Below are positions 51,174 to 59,777 of a stretch of DNA of 64,000 bases, piece after piece (the first letter of the stretch is position 1; each line of letters begins with the position of its first letter). Source of the stretch: Acidobacteriaceae bacterium (GTDB taxonomy: Bacteria; Acidobacteriota; Terriglobia; Terriglobales; Acidobacteriaceae); the NCBI GenBank assembly GCA_003139095.1, contig PLHW01000029.1, forward strand, positions 17,549 to 81,548, given 5' to 3'. The notes under the pieces are model-generated. The model was not told where the DNA came from. It ran no database searches and worked only from the letters and a program-made list of their open reading frames with translations. Position numbers and translations under genes: made by a program.

Positions 51174-51578
51174 ATGAAGAACGCGGATGCAATTCACGAA
51201 CTGTTGGCGCGGGCTCGGACGATTGCCGTGGTGGGATTGTCGGATAGCCCGATGCGGCCGAGCCATGGGGTTTCGGCGTACATGCAGAGTCACGGCTACA
51301 AAATCATTCCGGTTAATCCTCAGATCGAAGAGGCGCTGGGTGAAAAATCGTACGCGTCGCTTCTGGAGGTGCCGGAGAAAATTGATCTCGTCGACGTGTT
51401 CCGGCGGCCGGAGTTTGTCGACGAAATCGTGGAGCAGGCGATTCAGTTGAAAATTCCAGCCATCTGGCTCCAGGAGGACGTGATCAACCAAGCTGCCGCC
51501 GAAAAAGCTCGCCGGGCCGGAATGTTCGTCGTGATGGACCTGTGCATTCTGAAGGAGCACCGGGCGAGATTCGGGTGA
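51174..51578 (+). CDS. CoA-binding (YccU-like) protein
   Basis: A 134-residue single-domain Rossmann protein of the CoA-binding family. It opens ARTIAVVGLSDSPMRPSHGV with the dinucleotide-type glycine motif. IIPVNPQIEEALGEKSYASL, PEKIDLVDVFRRPEFVDEIV and PAIWLQEDVINQAAAEKARR follow, the last carrying the family's WLQ signature. Members bind CoA or related nucleotides; a specific reaction is unknown. A short direct-repeat stretch (GTTCTCAGTTCT-type) lies in the gap upstream. Confidence 0.88.
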   Translation: MKNADAIHELLARARTIAVVGLSDSPMRPSHGVSAYMQSHGYKIIPVNPQIEEALGEKSYASLLEVPEKIDLVDVFRRPEFVDEIVEQAIQLKIPAIWLQEDVINQAAAEKARRAGMFVVMDLCILKEHRARFG

Positions 51579-51599
51579 CATTGCCTTCTTAACAATCGC

Positions 51600-52322
51600 T
51601 CACACCCCAGTCTTGATCTCGATTGCCTTGTCATTCTCAAACGTGATCGTCACGGGCCTTCCGCCATTCGCGTAATGCAGCGTCCTCGATCCGTAATCGC
51701 CCGAGCCCTCCGCAAGCCCCAGCCCAATCGCGAAGTTAGCCTGCAACTCGCTCATGCCCCGCTGCGCCTGGTGTGCGTCAATCGCCTGCCACACATCCGC
51801 CGGCCAGTGTTTGTAAAGCTCGCGCGGATCTTCCACAAAAAATATCTCATCGGAATAGAACTTGAAATCCCCACCCTTCTCCGCGCCGATCGGCACCGCA
51901 TACGTCTTGCCATCGCTGTCAAACACCGCCATCACCTGCTTCGTGCCGGGCGCTTTCGGCGACTCGCCGCTCACTATATCTTTAATCTGCAACTTCTGGA
52001 GCGGACCAAGCGTTCCCGCCTCATGCGCAAAGTCCGTCTTGTGCGCCGCCGCATTGTACTGATAGTAAATGTGGTAATAGCCGACCTTCACCCACACCGG
52101 CTGCTTCATCAATTCGCGCGCCGACTTCAAATCGTACGGATGCAGCTTCTTCGGCGTAACGTAGTAGTCCGCCTTCAGCGGCGCCTCGACCTTGGGCCTC
52201 GAATCCTCGCGCATCGTTTCGTGCCGCTCGTAAATGATGTAGGCCGCCCGCCCGCCTGCAATCGCGATCCCCAGCAGCAGCACGATTTGCAGCTTTTGTC
52301 GCGCATCGGCATCCAATGCCAT
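51600..52322 (-). CDS. Hypothetical membrane-anchored protein
   Basis: A 240-residue protein with one N-terminal TM helix (LQIVLLLGIAIAGGRAAYII, about residues 11-30) and a soluble remainder, probably periplasmic. No family was recognised. Notable segments are LKADYYVTPKKLHPYDLKSA, LKSARELMKQPVWVKVGYYH, FYSDEIFFVEDPRELYKHW and a C-terminal beta-hairpin-like GSRTLHYANGGRPVTITFEN. It is convergent with the CoA-binding gene (21 bp between them) and diverges from the SufT-like gene. Confidence 0.72.
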   Translation of the reverse strand: MALDADARQKLQIVLLLGIAIAGGRAAYIIYERHETMREDSRPKVEAPLKADYYVTPKKLHPYDLKSARELMKQPVWVKVGYYHIYYQYNAAAHKTDFAHEAGTLGPLQKLQIKDIVSGESPKAPGTKQVMAVFDSDGKTYAVPIGAEKGGDFKFYSDEIFFVEDPRELYKHWPADVWQAIDAHQAQRGMSELQANFAIGLGLAEGSGDYGSRTLHYANGGRPVTITFENDKAIEIKTGV

Positions 52323-52432
52323 GATTGATTGCTCCTATGGTCTGGTACCGCGGCGATTGCCGGGAATATCGTGTCCGCGGCACCCAGTCGCCGATCCAGC
52401 CGCTGCTACACTAAACCGAACGAGGAAATACT

Positions 52433-52750
52433 ATGCCGTTAACTGAAGACGATGTTCGAAATGCCCTGCGCCAGTGCTACGATCCGGAAATTCCCGTCAA
52501 CATCGTTGACCTCGGCTTGATCTACGACATCCACCTGGATTCCGTGCCCGACAACCAGCAAGACGTTGCCGTCGAAATGACGCTCACCGCGGAGGGTTGC
52601 CCCGAGCATGTCAACATCAGCGCGCAGGTCAAGGCTCGAGTCGAGCAACTGCCCGGCGTCCGCCATGCCATCGTCAACATCGTTTGGAATCCTCCGTGGA
52701 CCCCCGAGCGGCTCAGCGCGGACGCAAGAAAACAGCTGGGGATCGATTGA
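52433..52750 (+). CDS. SufT/PaaD-like metal-sulfur cluster assembly protein
   Basis: A 105-residue MIP18/DUF59-family protein. It carries the conserved DPEIPVNIVDLGLIYDIHLD block, the EGCPEHVNISAQVKARVEQL helix with the conserved Cys, and the VNIVWNPPWTPERLS tail. Family members help mature iron-sulfur clusters or, as PaaD, the phenylacetyl-CoA epoxidase. No suf or paa genes are in the window, so the exact client is unknown. GAGG lies 7-8 bases before the ATG at 52433. Confidence 0.9.
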   Translation: MPLTEDDVRNALRQCYDPEIPVNIVDLGLIYDIHLDSVPDNQQDVAVEMTLTAEGCPEHVNISAQVKARVEQLPGVRHAIVNIVWNPPWTPERLSADARKQLGID

Positions 52751-52769
52751 TCGGCGCGAGTTTCGCGCT

Positions 52770-53048
52770 CTAATATTCTCCCAACGACTCGAATGCGTGC
52801 GCGCGGTTTTCGGCCAACTCGCCGATCTTGCTCCCAATTCGCATCGCCGCGTCAAGGAGTCCTGTTCCCTTTTCAATGTAGCTTGGTAAGTCCTCGCGAA
52901 ATTTCTCAAACCGGTCGGGATACTCCGAGGCCAGCACTGCAATGCCGATTCCCCCGACCAATACCGCGGCCGGCCGCCGTCCCTTCAAAAGCAAAATCAC
53001 TGCCGCTCCCGCCGACGCCGCAATCGCCGCCTGTTTCCAGTTTTCCAT
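52770..53048 (-). CDS. Small membrane-associated hypothetical protein
   Basis: A 92-residue protein. Two short hydrophobic segments near the N terminus (AAIAASAGAAVILLLKGRRP and AVLVGGIGIAVLAS) are followed by an amphipathic helical tail (EYPDRFEKFREDLPSYIEKG, then LLDAAMRIGSKIGELAENRA). No family was recognised. The arrangement resembles small envelope proteins with a membrane hairpin and cytosolic helix. It is convergent with the SufT-like gene and divergent from the P1 peptidase. Confidence 0.65.
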   Translation of the reverse strand: MENWKQAAIAASAGAAVILLLKGRRPAAVLVGGIGIAVLASEYPDRFEKFREDLPSYIEKGTGLLDAAMRIGSKIGELAENRAHAFESLGEY

Positions 53049-53153
53049 GTCGTCTCCTCACTGCCGCCAATCCAGTGGATTGTAAATCACCCGCCCTTGG
53101 ATGCTTTATACTGCCGCGTGCGCTGTCCCTGTTTTTCCGAAAGCGATCAAAAT

Positions 53154-54320
53154 ATGAATCGAATCCCCCGCTTCCGCTTTTTTTTCCTCATCCTCTTTCT
53201 TCCGATATTCGCAGCCGCTGCCGCGAGTGCGCAAACCAAGCCCCGCGCCCGCGATTTGGGCGTTCCCTTCGACGGCGCGCCCGGCACGAATAACGCGATT
53301 ACGGACGTCAAAGGCGTCGAGGTCGGCCACACCACGCTCATTTCCGGCAACGGCAAACTCAAAGTCGGCGAAGGCCCCGTTCGCACCGGCGTCACCGCGG
53401 TTCTGCCCCGCGGAAAAGCCTCGACCGACGCGGTCTTTGGCGCCTGGTTCACGCTCAACGGCAATGGAGAAATGACCGGCACCACGTGGCTTGAAGATTC
53501 CGGCTTGCTCGATGGCCCTGTCATGATCACCAACACGCATAGCGTCGGCGTTGTGCGCGATGCCGTCATCGCCTGGAAAGTGAAGCACGGTGCACCCGAC
53601 ATGGAAGGCTATTGGTGGTCGCTCCCCGTTGTCGCCGAAACATGGGATGGCTTTTTGAACGACATCAATGGATTCCACGTGAAGCCCGAGCACGCTTTTC
53701 ATGCGCTCGATTCCGCGCACACTGGCCCGGTCGAAGAGGGAAGCGTTGGCGGCGGCACCGGCATGATCTGCAACGAATTCAAAGGCGGCATCGGCACTGC
53801 CTCGCGCGTCCTTGGGCCGAAAGACGGTGCCTACACCGTCGGCGTCCTCGTGCAGTGCAACTATGGACGCCGCGACCAACTGCGCATCGCCGGCGTTGCC
53901 GTCGGCAAGGAAATTCCCGAGCATCCGGCCTACGGCGAGGACACTGGCTCGATCATCATCGTCATCGCCACCGACGCGCCGCTCATTCCCACGCAACTCA
54001 AGCGGGTGGCGCGCCGCGCCGCGCTCGGCCTCGGACGCGACGGCAGTTATTCCGGCGACGGCTCGGGCGACATCTTCGTCGCGTTCTCAACCGCCAATCC
54101 CGGCGCGGCTAGCCCCAGCGGCATTCACGATCTCAAAATGCTTCCCAACGACAGCCTCGATCCCATTTTTCTCGCCACCGTTCAGGCGACCGAAGAGGCG
54201 ATCGTGAACGCGATGGTCGCCGCCGACACCATGACCGGCATCGATGGACACACTGCCATCGCTCTCCCGCACGACCGCCTGCGCGAGGTTCTTAAGAAGT
54301 ACAACCGTCTGGCAAAATAA
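53154..54320 (+). CDS. P1 (DmpA/S58-family) aminopeptidase
   Basis: A 388-residue exported peptidase of the DmpA/BapA N-terminal-nucleophile family. A signal peptide (FRFFFLILFLPIFAAAAA, cleaved near ASAQ) precedes the enzyme. Landmarks are the opening ARDLGVPFDGAPGTNNAITD, GVEVGHTTLI, ITNTHSVGVVRDAVIAW, GGGTGMICNEFKGGIGTASR and YGRRDQLRIAGVAVGKEIPE. These enzymes are autoprocessed into two chains; the nucleophile is expected in or just after the GGIGTASR stretch, which is an inference. The ATG at 53154 starts the signal peptide. Substrates may be D- or beta-amino-acid peptides. Confidence 0.88.
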   Translation: MNRIPRFRFFFLILFLPIFAAAAASAQTKPRARDLGVPFDGAPGTNNAITDVKGVEVGHTTLISGNGKLKVGEGPVRTGVTAVLPRGKASTDAVFGAWFTLNGNGEMTGTTWLEDSGLLDGPVMITNTHSVGVVRDAVIAWKVKHGAPDMEGYWWSLPVVAETWDGFLNDINGFHVKPEHAFHALDSAHTGPVEEGSVGGGTGMICNEFKGGIGTASRVLGPKDGAYTVGVLVQCNYGRRDQLRIAGVAVGKEIPEHPAYGEDTGSIIIVIATDAPLIPTQLKRVARRAALGLGRDGSYSGDGSGDIFVAFSTANPGAASPSGIHDLKMLPNDSLDPIFLATVQATEEAIVNAMVAADTMTGIDGHTAIALPHDRLREVLKKYNRLAK

Positions 54321-54415
54321 AGCGGAGCACGGCGCTCCCGCTGCTAAGAAACTTTCGATCGCGCCTGGAACATTGAAAGTCGGGACTGACGCCACATCTG
54401 GAGCGAGGCTGTCTT

Positions 54416-54937
54416 CTACCACCCCATCCGCTCCCGCAAACTCGTGATATGCGCCACGTGATGACGGCCATGCCAGGAATAGAGGGCGAGAGTTTTCTCC
54501 AGGGTCATGGGGCCAAGCTCGGGATGCCGGAACGTGCGTTTCCACTCATCTTCGCCGAGGCTCCGCAGCAATTTCGTCCACCGCCGATGCAGCGCATCGA
54601 GCAGGACAAGCGAATTCTCGATCGGTTCGCGCGAATCGGGTAACTCGGCCCAACGGTCTTCCATGTATGGCTTAATGGTCGGCTCGTCCTCGGTCAGCGC
54701 CAGCTTGAAGCGAATGTAAGAATTCATGTGACTGTCCGGAACGTGGTGGACCACCTGGCGAACCGTCCAGCCGCCCTCGCGATAGGGAGTGTCAAGCTGC
54801 GCGTCCGTGAGTCCGCGCACCGCCTCGCGAACTCTCGTTGGTGTTCGCCCAATATTGTCGAGGGCCTCCTTCTTCTGTTCAGCCGTCAGAGGCCCGATAT
54901 AAGCGAACTTGCCGATGGGAAATCGCGGATCGGTCAT
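54416..54937 (-). CDS. DinB-fold metal-dependent hydrolase/transferase (YfiT-like)
   Basis: A 173-residue four-helix-bundle DinB-superfamily protein of the YfiT/BstA branch. It opens DPRFPIGKFAYIGPLTAEQK, the YfiT signature. It has the metal ligands in VRQVVHHVPDSHMNSYIRFK (first His) and in SWHGRHHVAHITSLRERMGW (two His). Family members act as thiol-dependent transferases, with bacillithiol in Firmicutes, or as hydrolases. The thiol used by this organism is unknown. It is separate in sequence type from the DinB fragment at 17908. Confidence 0.88.
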   Translation of the reverse strand: MTDPRFPIGKFAYIGPLTAEQKKEALDNIGRTPTRVREAVRGLTDAQLDTPYREGGWTVRQVVHHVPDSHMNSYIRFKLALTEDEPTIKPYMEDRWAELPDSREPIENSLVLLDALHRRWTKLLRSLGEDEWKRTFRHPELGPMTLEKTLALYSWHGRHHVAHITSLRERMGW

Positions 54938-55072
54938 GGACAGTCAGATGATCCGCGCTGAACGGAGGTCGCAAAGAAAAGCCACGACGGGCAAGCCGCG
55001 AAACGGTCGGGACCGGCCCACAGCCGTCGATCCTAATTGCGAAGTAACTGAGACCTGACAACTGACAACTGA
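54938..55072. other. 135-bp gap with short direct repeat
   Basis: Holds ACCTGACAACTGACAACTGA near 55053, a tandem of the 8-mer TGACAACT. Such short direct repeats recur in intergenic DNA of related genomes (from memory). No gene or clear promoter is visible. Confidence 0.35.
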
Positions 55073-55846
55073 CTACCGCACCATCGCCAGCACGCGAAGT
55101 CGCCCCTCGCCCCGGCCATTACTCTTTTGGGGTGCGACGATAATCAGCGAGCCGGTGGCGGGCAGCGCGTCCAAGTGCGCCGCATCCTCGACCACATAAT
55201 TTCCGTGAAGCGCAATCTGCCGCGCCAGTGTGCGGTCCAATCGGAGGTCGGCCGCTGTCTCGATGGCGAACCCCGTCGTGTAGCGTGCGTCCATGAGAAA
55301 CCGCGCCGCCTCTGTTGTGATCGGTATCAAGTCGGTGTCCGCCCCTTGATTTGGAGTAGAAAGCTTGGAAGCGGAAAAGTCGGAAGGAGGAAGATTGGAG
55401 AGGGAGCGGTCAAAAGTAGAACGGTCGGCAGCAGAACGCCGAATCGCAACCACCGCGCCCTGGGGCATCACGCCATGTTGCGCTTCCCAGTCGGCAATGT
55501 CGTCGAGCGAGATTTGCGATGCGCTCCCCGACTGTGCCCTCGGAGCGTCCATTACCACGAGGGGCGCCACCAGCCGTTCCGCGGGAATCTGCCCGGCCGT
55601 CCAGGTGCCCGGGATCAACGCATCCGGCGCGACGATGCGCGTCTTAAGGCTGCCGCCATTGCCCGTCGCAGATTCTGGCGCGACCGGGTTCCCCGAACTC
55701 GCACTCCGAGCGATGGCACTTCCACCGCTGGTCAGGTCGACGACATGGGAGTATCGATCCGATGTCGATGGCTTCGGCCGCCGATCCGCAAAAAGCAGAA
55801 TGGCCAGCACCAGCGCATACGCGATGACAAAGCTGCGAATTTTCAT
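55073..55846 (-). CDS. Cyclase-family (kynurenine formamidase-like) protein lacking metal ligands
   Basis: A 257-residue protein with a signal or anchor helix (IRSFVIAYALVLAILLFADR). The cyclase/kynurenine formamidase outline follows: YSHVVDLT, then GTWTAGQIPAERLVAPLVVM, DDIADWEAQHGVMPQGAVVA, TEAARFLMDAR, GFAIETAADL and ALHGNYVVEDAAHLDALPAT. Where active enzymes have a Thr-His-x-Asp-Ala-Pro-x-His metal motif, it reads LKTRIVAPDALIPG, so the His/Asp/His ligands are Arg, Val and Asp. A hydrolase activity is therefore unlikely. A Ser-rich insertion lies near 155-170. It diverges from mrdA. Confidence 0.7.
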   Translation of the reverse strand: MKIRSFVIAYALVLAILLFADRRPKPSTSDRYSHVVDLTSGGSAIARSASSGNPVAPESATGNGGSLKTRIVAPDALIPGTWTAGQIPAERLVAPLVVMDAPRAQSGSASQISLDDIADWEAQHGVMPQGAVVAIRRSAADRSTFDRSLSNLPPSDFSASKLSTPNQGADTDLIPITTEAARFLMDARYTTGFAIETAADLRLDRTLARQIALHGNYVVEDAAHLDALPATGSLIIVAPQKSNGRGEGRLRVLAMVR

Positions 55847-56148
55847 ATAAAGAAGCTACAAGCCGGGAGCGACCAGCAACCCGAACGCAGATCGGCCGGA
55901 GTCACGTCGCAAACCCACATCCCCCAAAGTAAGACGTGGAGATAGACCGTATTGTTGCCTGAAGGCGCGCGCCGTGCAATCCTCGCTCGTACATGGCCGG
56001 ACGGCGAACGACAGTTCCCCGGTCGCCCGTTCTTCATTCGCAGTCGACGCCCTCAGCGGCGCGAGCTGAGAAGCGATCGCCGACAGTCTAAAACCAAAAC
56101 TTTCGTGACCGCGCGCTCCCTTCCTCATCCGCAAAGCAAGTTACAATA
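55847..56148. other. 302-bp divergent gap before mrdA
   Basis: No gene was found. It must hold the divergent promoters of the cyclase-like gene and mrdA. A TACAAT (56142-56147) stands immediately before the first mrdA ATG and could be a minus-10 element, but no matching minus-35 hexamer is visible 17 bp upstream. Confidence 0.4.
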
Positions 56149-58143
56149 ATGACAACCCCCAGAGGATCGATGTTCGGCCGCGAAGAAAAAGTCTCACCGT
56201 TCCGCCTCACTGCTGTGCAGTATGCCGTGCTGTTCATTTTCCTGCTATTGGCGTACGGATTGTGGCGCCTCCAGGTGATGCAGAGCGACAAATATGCCCA
56301 ACTGGCCGAGCAAAATCGCGTGCGCAATGTGCCCATCCTCGCGCCCCGCGGCAAGATTCTCGATCGCGAAGGCCGCATCATTGTCGACAACTATCCTTCG
56401 TTCTCCGCTCTCCTGCTGCGCGATTCCTCGCGCGACCTGGATGCCGATGCCGATTTGATCGCCAGGGGATTGCATCTGAATGCCGACGAGGTCCGGCAGC
56501 GCCTCCATCGCGCCGCCTACATGCCGCAATATCAGCCGCTCTTTCTCAAGGAAGACATTACGCCCGACGAACTAGCGTTCATCGAGTCGCACAAAAACGA
56601 GCTGCCCGAACTCGACACGATCATGGCGCACCGCCGCCTCTATCCGCGCAACGGATTCATGGCGCACCTCATCGGCTACGTCGGCGAAGTCACCGAGGAC
56701 ATGCTCAACCAGCCGCAGTTTGAGCTCTATAACCCCGGCGACGTGGTCGGCGTCAGCGGAGTCGAAAAAGAGTACAACAACGTGCTCATGGGCAAGAACG
56801 GTTCGCGCCGCGCGCTCGTCAACAGCCACGGCCGCGAAGTTGGCCGCCTCGATGAAACTCCCGCCGAGCCCGGCAAACAGCTTAAACTCACCGTCGATCT
56901 CGATTTGCAGATCGCCGCTGAGGAGGCGCTTGCCGGCCGGAATGGCGCAATCGTCGCCATGGATCCGCGAACCGGCGAAATCCTCGCCATGGTCAGCCGA
57001 CCCACCTTCGATCCCAACGACTTCGCGGTAAAAATTTCTCGCGGCGAGTGGAACAAACTGGTCACCGACGAAGACCACCCGCTGCTGAACAAGGCGATTC
57101 AGGCGCAACTCGCGCCCGGCTCCACTTTCAAAATCATCATGGCGACGGCGGGCCTGCAAGAGGGCATCGCGCAGACTCTGCATGTCAACTGCAGCGGCGG
57201 CGCGACCTTCTATGGCCGCTACTTTAAATGTTGGGTCACGGCCGAGCACCGCACTCATGGCCCCGTGGAAATCAGCAAGGCGATTTACCAATCGTGCGAT
57301 GTTTTCTTTTACACGCTCGCCGAAAGACTTGGCATCGAAAAGATTGCGAAGTGGGCCACCGCCTTGGGCCTCGGACAAAAAACCGGCATCGATCTGCCGC
57401 AGGAAGTCACCGGCGTCATGCCCTCGGAAGAATGGAAGATCAAGAATTTCAAGCAGAAGTGGTACGCGGGTGAAACCATTTCCGTCGGCATCGGCCAGGG
57501 CGCAGTCGCGGCCACGCCCATTCAGATGGCGCGCGCCATCGGTGCCATCGCCAGCGGTGGCCTGCTGGTTCGCCCGCACGTCATCAATCCCACCGACCTG
57601 CCTGCCAACGTGATTCCAGCGTCGGATGTTCCGGATCAGACGCGCTTGCCGCTCGATCCGCAAAACTGGGAGACGATCACCGACGCGATGGCGAATGTGG
57701 TGAACCCCGGGGGAACGGCGCCGAGTGCGCACTTGCAGGGAATCGACTTCGCGGGAAAAACCGGCAGCGCGCAAACGATCAGCAACGCGCTGAAAGCGAA
57801 AATGGGCGCCGCCGGGAAAAAATTCAAAGACAATGGCTGGTTCGTCGGCGTCGAACCGCGGCGCAACCCGGAGATCGTCGTCTGCGCGCTGTTGGAAGAA
57901 GGCGAGCACGGCTATCTCGCCGCCCGCACCGTCGCGCAGGTGATCAAGGCCTACGTCGAAAAAGAGCGCCGTCAGCCGACGAAGGTTGCTGGCTCCAAAG
58001 GCGGCCAAGTCGACATCGGCGCCGTCTGGAGCGCGCCCAGCGCAAGCGAAAGTGAAGGCGACCATCTGCAAGCGGGCCGCTTTGTCGTCGATCTCGGCCG
58101 CCAGCGCGCTCCCCTCGCGCTCGGCGCGCCCGGCATGCACTGA
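56149..58143 (+). CDS. mrdA: Penicillin-binding protein 2
   Basis: A 664-residue class B PBP (PBP2), the transpeptidase of the elongasome that crosslinks peptidoglycan. One N-terminal TM helix (AVLFIFLLLAYGLWRL) is followed by the dimerisation domain (RNVPILAPRGKILDREGRII, VSGVEKEYNNVLMGKNGSRR). The transpeptidase domain has catalytic Ser325 in LAPGSTFKIIM, the second motif in YQSCDVFFYTLAERLG and the KTGSAQ box near 542. The C terminus extends past the domain with a low-complexity tail. The start may be ATG 56149 or 56170; the latter has AGAGGA nearby. mreBCD and rodA are not in the window. Confidence 0.93.
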   Translation: MTTPRGSMFGREEKVSPFRLTAVQYAVLFIFLLLAYGLWRLQVMQSDKYAQLAEQNRVRNVPILAPRGKILDREGRIIVDNYPSFSALLLRDSSRDLDADADLIARGLHLNADEVRQRLHRAAYMPQYQPLFLKEDITPDELAFIESHKNELPELDTIMAHRRLYPRNGFMAHLIGYVGEVTEDMLNQPQFELYNPGDVVGVSGVEKEYNNVLMGKNGSRRALVNSHGREVGRLDETPAEPGKQLKLTVDLDLQIAAEEALAGRNGAIVAMDPRTGEILAMVSRPTFDPNDFAVKISRGEWNKLVTDEDHPLLNKAIQAQLAPGSTFKIIMATAGLQEGIAQTLHVNCSGGATFYGRYFKCWVTAEHRTHGPVEISKAIYQSCDVFFYTLAERLGIEKIAKWATALGLGQKTGIDLPQEVTGVMPSEEWKIKNFKQKWYAGETISVGIGQGAVAATPIQMARAIGAIASGGLLVRPHVINPTDLPANVIPASDVPDQTRLPLDPQNWETITDAMANVVNPGGTAPSAHLQGIDFAGKTGSAQTISNALKAKMGAAGKKFKDNGWFVGVEPRRNPEIVVCALLEEGEHGYLAARTVAQVIKAYVEKERRQPTKVAGSKGGQVDIGAVWSAPSASESEGDHLQAGRFVVDLGRQRAPLALGAPGMH

Positions 58144-58197
58144 CGCGGTGCCGCCCACTCAATTTCCTCTCACAATCGTGATAATTTTGATTCCAGC

Positions 58198-59661
58198 ATG
58201 AGGGATGTGGCCAAACTCGCCCTCGATACCGCCGTGGCCCGCGGCGCAACCTATACCGACGCACGCGTCGTTGCGATCCAGAGCCGCTCGCTCACCACCA
58301 AGAGCGGCCGCGTCGGCCATTCGTCGGAATCGGATTCGCTCGGCATCGGCATTCGCGCAATCGTCGATGGCGCCTGGGGTTTCGCGGCCACCGCCAATCT
58401 CAGCCACCATGCCGTCGAGGCCACCGCAGCACGAGCGGTCGCCATCGCGAGGGCCTCTGCCTTCGTAAAGCGCGAAAAAGTGCGCCTGGCACCTGAGCCC
58501 CCGGCCACCGCCGATTGGACCACGCCGATTCGCATCGATCCCTTCACCACCTCCATCGAACAAAATCTCGATCTGCTCTTCAAGGCCGATGCGGAGATGC
58601 GCGCCGTCAGCGGTGTAACGCTCACCGAGACCGGCATGAATTTTGTGCGCGAAGAATCCTGGTTTTTGTCTTCGCAAAGCGCCGACATTCACCAGACGAA
58701 ATACTCCACCGGCGCGGGCTATACAGCCTACGCGTTTGCCGGCAGCGAAATTCAGAAGCGATCGTATCCAAACTCGTTTGGTGGACAGTGGCAAAACCGG
58801 GGCTATGAATTGATCGAAGAGATGAAACTCGTCGAGAACGCGCGCCGCGTGGGTGAAGAAGCGGTCGCGTTGCACACGGCCGATCAATGTCCCGAGGGCG
58901 AATTCACGCTCATTCTCGATGGCTCGCAACTCGGATTGCAGATTCACGAATCCATCGGCCACCCTATTGAACTCGACCGCGTACTTGGCATGGAGGCGAA
59001 CTTTGCCGGCACGTCGTTCCTGACCCTCGACAAGCTCAATCATCTGCGCTATGGCAGCGAACTCGTGAACGCGGTCGCCGATGCGCGCCCCGAGCACGGG
59101 CCCGGCCTTGGCACATTCGCATACGACGACGAAGGCGTGGCCGCGCAATGCACGCCCATTATTAGCGCCGGCCGCTTCACCGGATATTTAAGTTCTCGCG
59201 AAACCGCACACACCATCGGGGCCGCGCGTTCCGGTGGAACCGTGCGCGCCGAGGGCTGGAATCGCCTGCCCATGATTCGCATGACGAACGTGAGCCTTCT
59301 GCCCGGCGAGACGCCGCTGACGCTCGATCAACTTATCGCCGATACCGATCACGGAATTTACATGGAGACGAATAAATCCTGGTCCATCGACGACAAACGC
59401 TACAACTTTCAGTTCGGATGCGAAATTGGTTGGGAAATTAAGAACGGCAAGCGCACCCGCATGTTGAAGAATCCGTCATACTCGGGAATCACCACGGAGT
59501 TCTGGAATGCGCTCGATGCAATCTGTTCGCGCCAGGACTGGGTGATATGGGGCACGCCGAACTGCGGCAAGGGTCAGCCGCAACAGGTAATGGGTACCGG
59601 GCACGGCGCAAGCCCCTCGCGTTTTCGGAAAATCAAAGTAGGCTCGGCATACAAAAGCTAG
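58198..59661 (+). CDS. tldD: Metalloprotease TldD
   Basis: A 487-residue TldD, the zinc-bearing subunit of the TldD/TldE heterodimeric peptidase. The zinc site is HESIGH (His250-x3-His, with the Glu) in LQIHESIGHPIELDRVLGME. Other landmarks are SLGIGIRAIVDGAWGFAATA, a third ligand region around GTFAYDDEGV, and GGTVRAEGWNRLPMIRMTNV. The complex trims leader peptides of ribosomally made peptides or degrades antitoxins. Its partner tldE lies 116 bp downstream in the same direction. No RiPP precursor was recognised near it. Confidence 0.93.
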   Translation: MRDVAKLALDTAVARGATYTDARVVAIQSRSLTTKSGRVGHSSESDSLGIGIRAIVDGAWGFAATANLSHHAVEATAARAVAIARASAFVKREKVRLAPEPPATADWTTPIRIDPFTTSIEQNLDLLFKADAEMRAVSGVTLTETGMNFVREESWFLSSQSADIHQTKYSTGAGYTAYAFAGSEIQKRSYPNSFGGQWQNRGYELIEEMKLVENARRVGEEAVALHTADQCPEGEFTLILDGSQLGLQIHESIGHPIELDRVLGMEANFAGTSFLTLDKLNHLRYGSELVNAVADARPEHGPGLGTFAYDDEGVAAQCTPIISAGRFTGYLSSRETAHTIGAARSGGTVRAEGWNRLPMIRMTNVSLLPGETPLTLDQLIADTDHGIYMETNKSWSIDDKRYNFQFGCEIGWEIKNGKRTRMLKNPSYSGITTEFWNALDAICSRQDWVIWGTPNCGKGQPQQVMGTGHGASPSRFRKIKVGSAYKS

Positions 59662-59777
59662 AAGCTATCAGCTATCTCATTGGAAAGGGCACGGCTTCGG
59701 CCGCGCCGCACAGGGCCAATACCGAACGGGCTTTATAGCCCCCGAGGGACACCCGCTGAACTGAGGCGCCAAATCGA

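Noticed and set aside
54321..54342. GC hairpin after the P1 peptidase as a terminator
   Set aside because: The stem (AGCGGAGC with a partly matching GCTCCCGCT) has a bulge and no T-tract follows.
56142..56147. TACAAT as the definite minus-10 of mrdA
   Set aside because: It would put the start site inside the first codons and no minus-35 is visible; it is mentioned only as a possibility.
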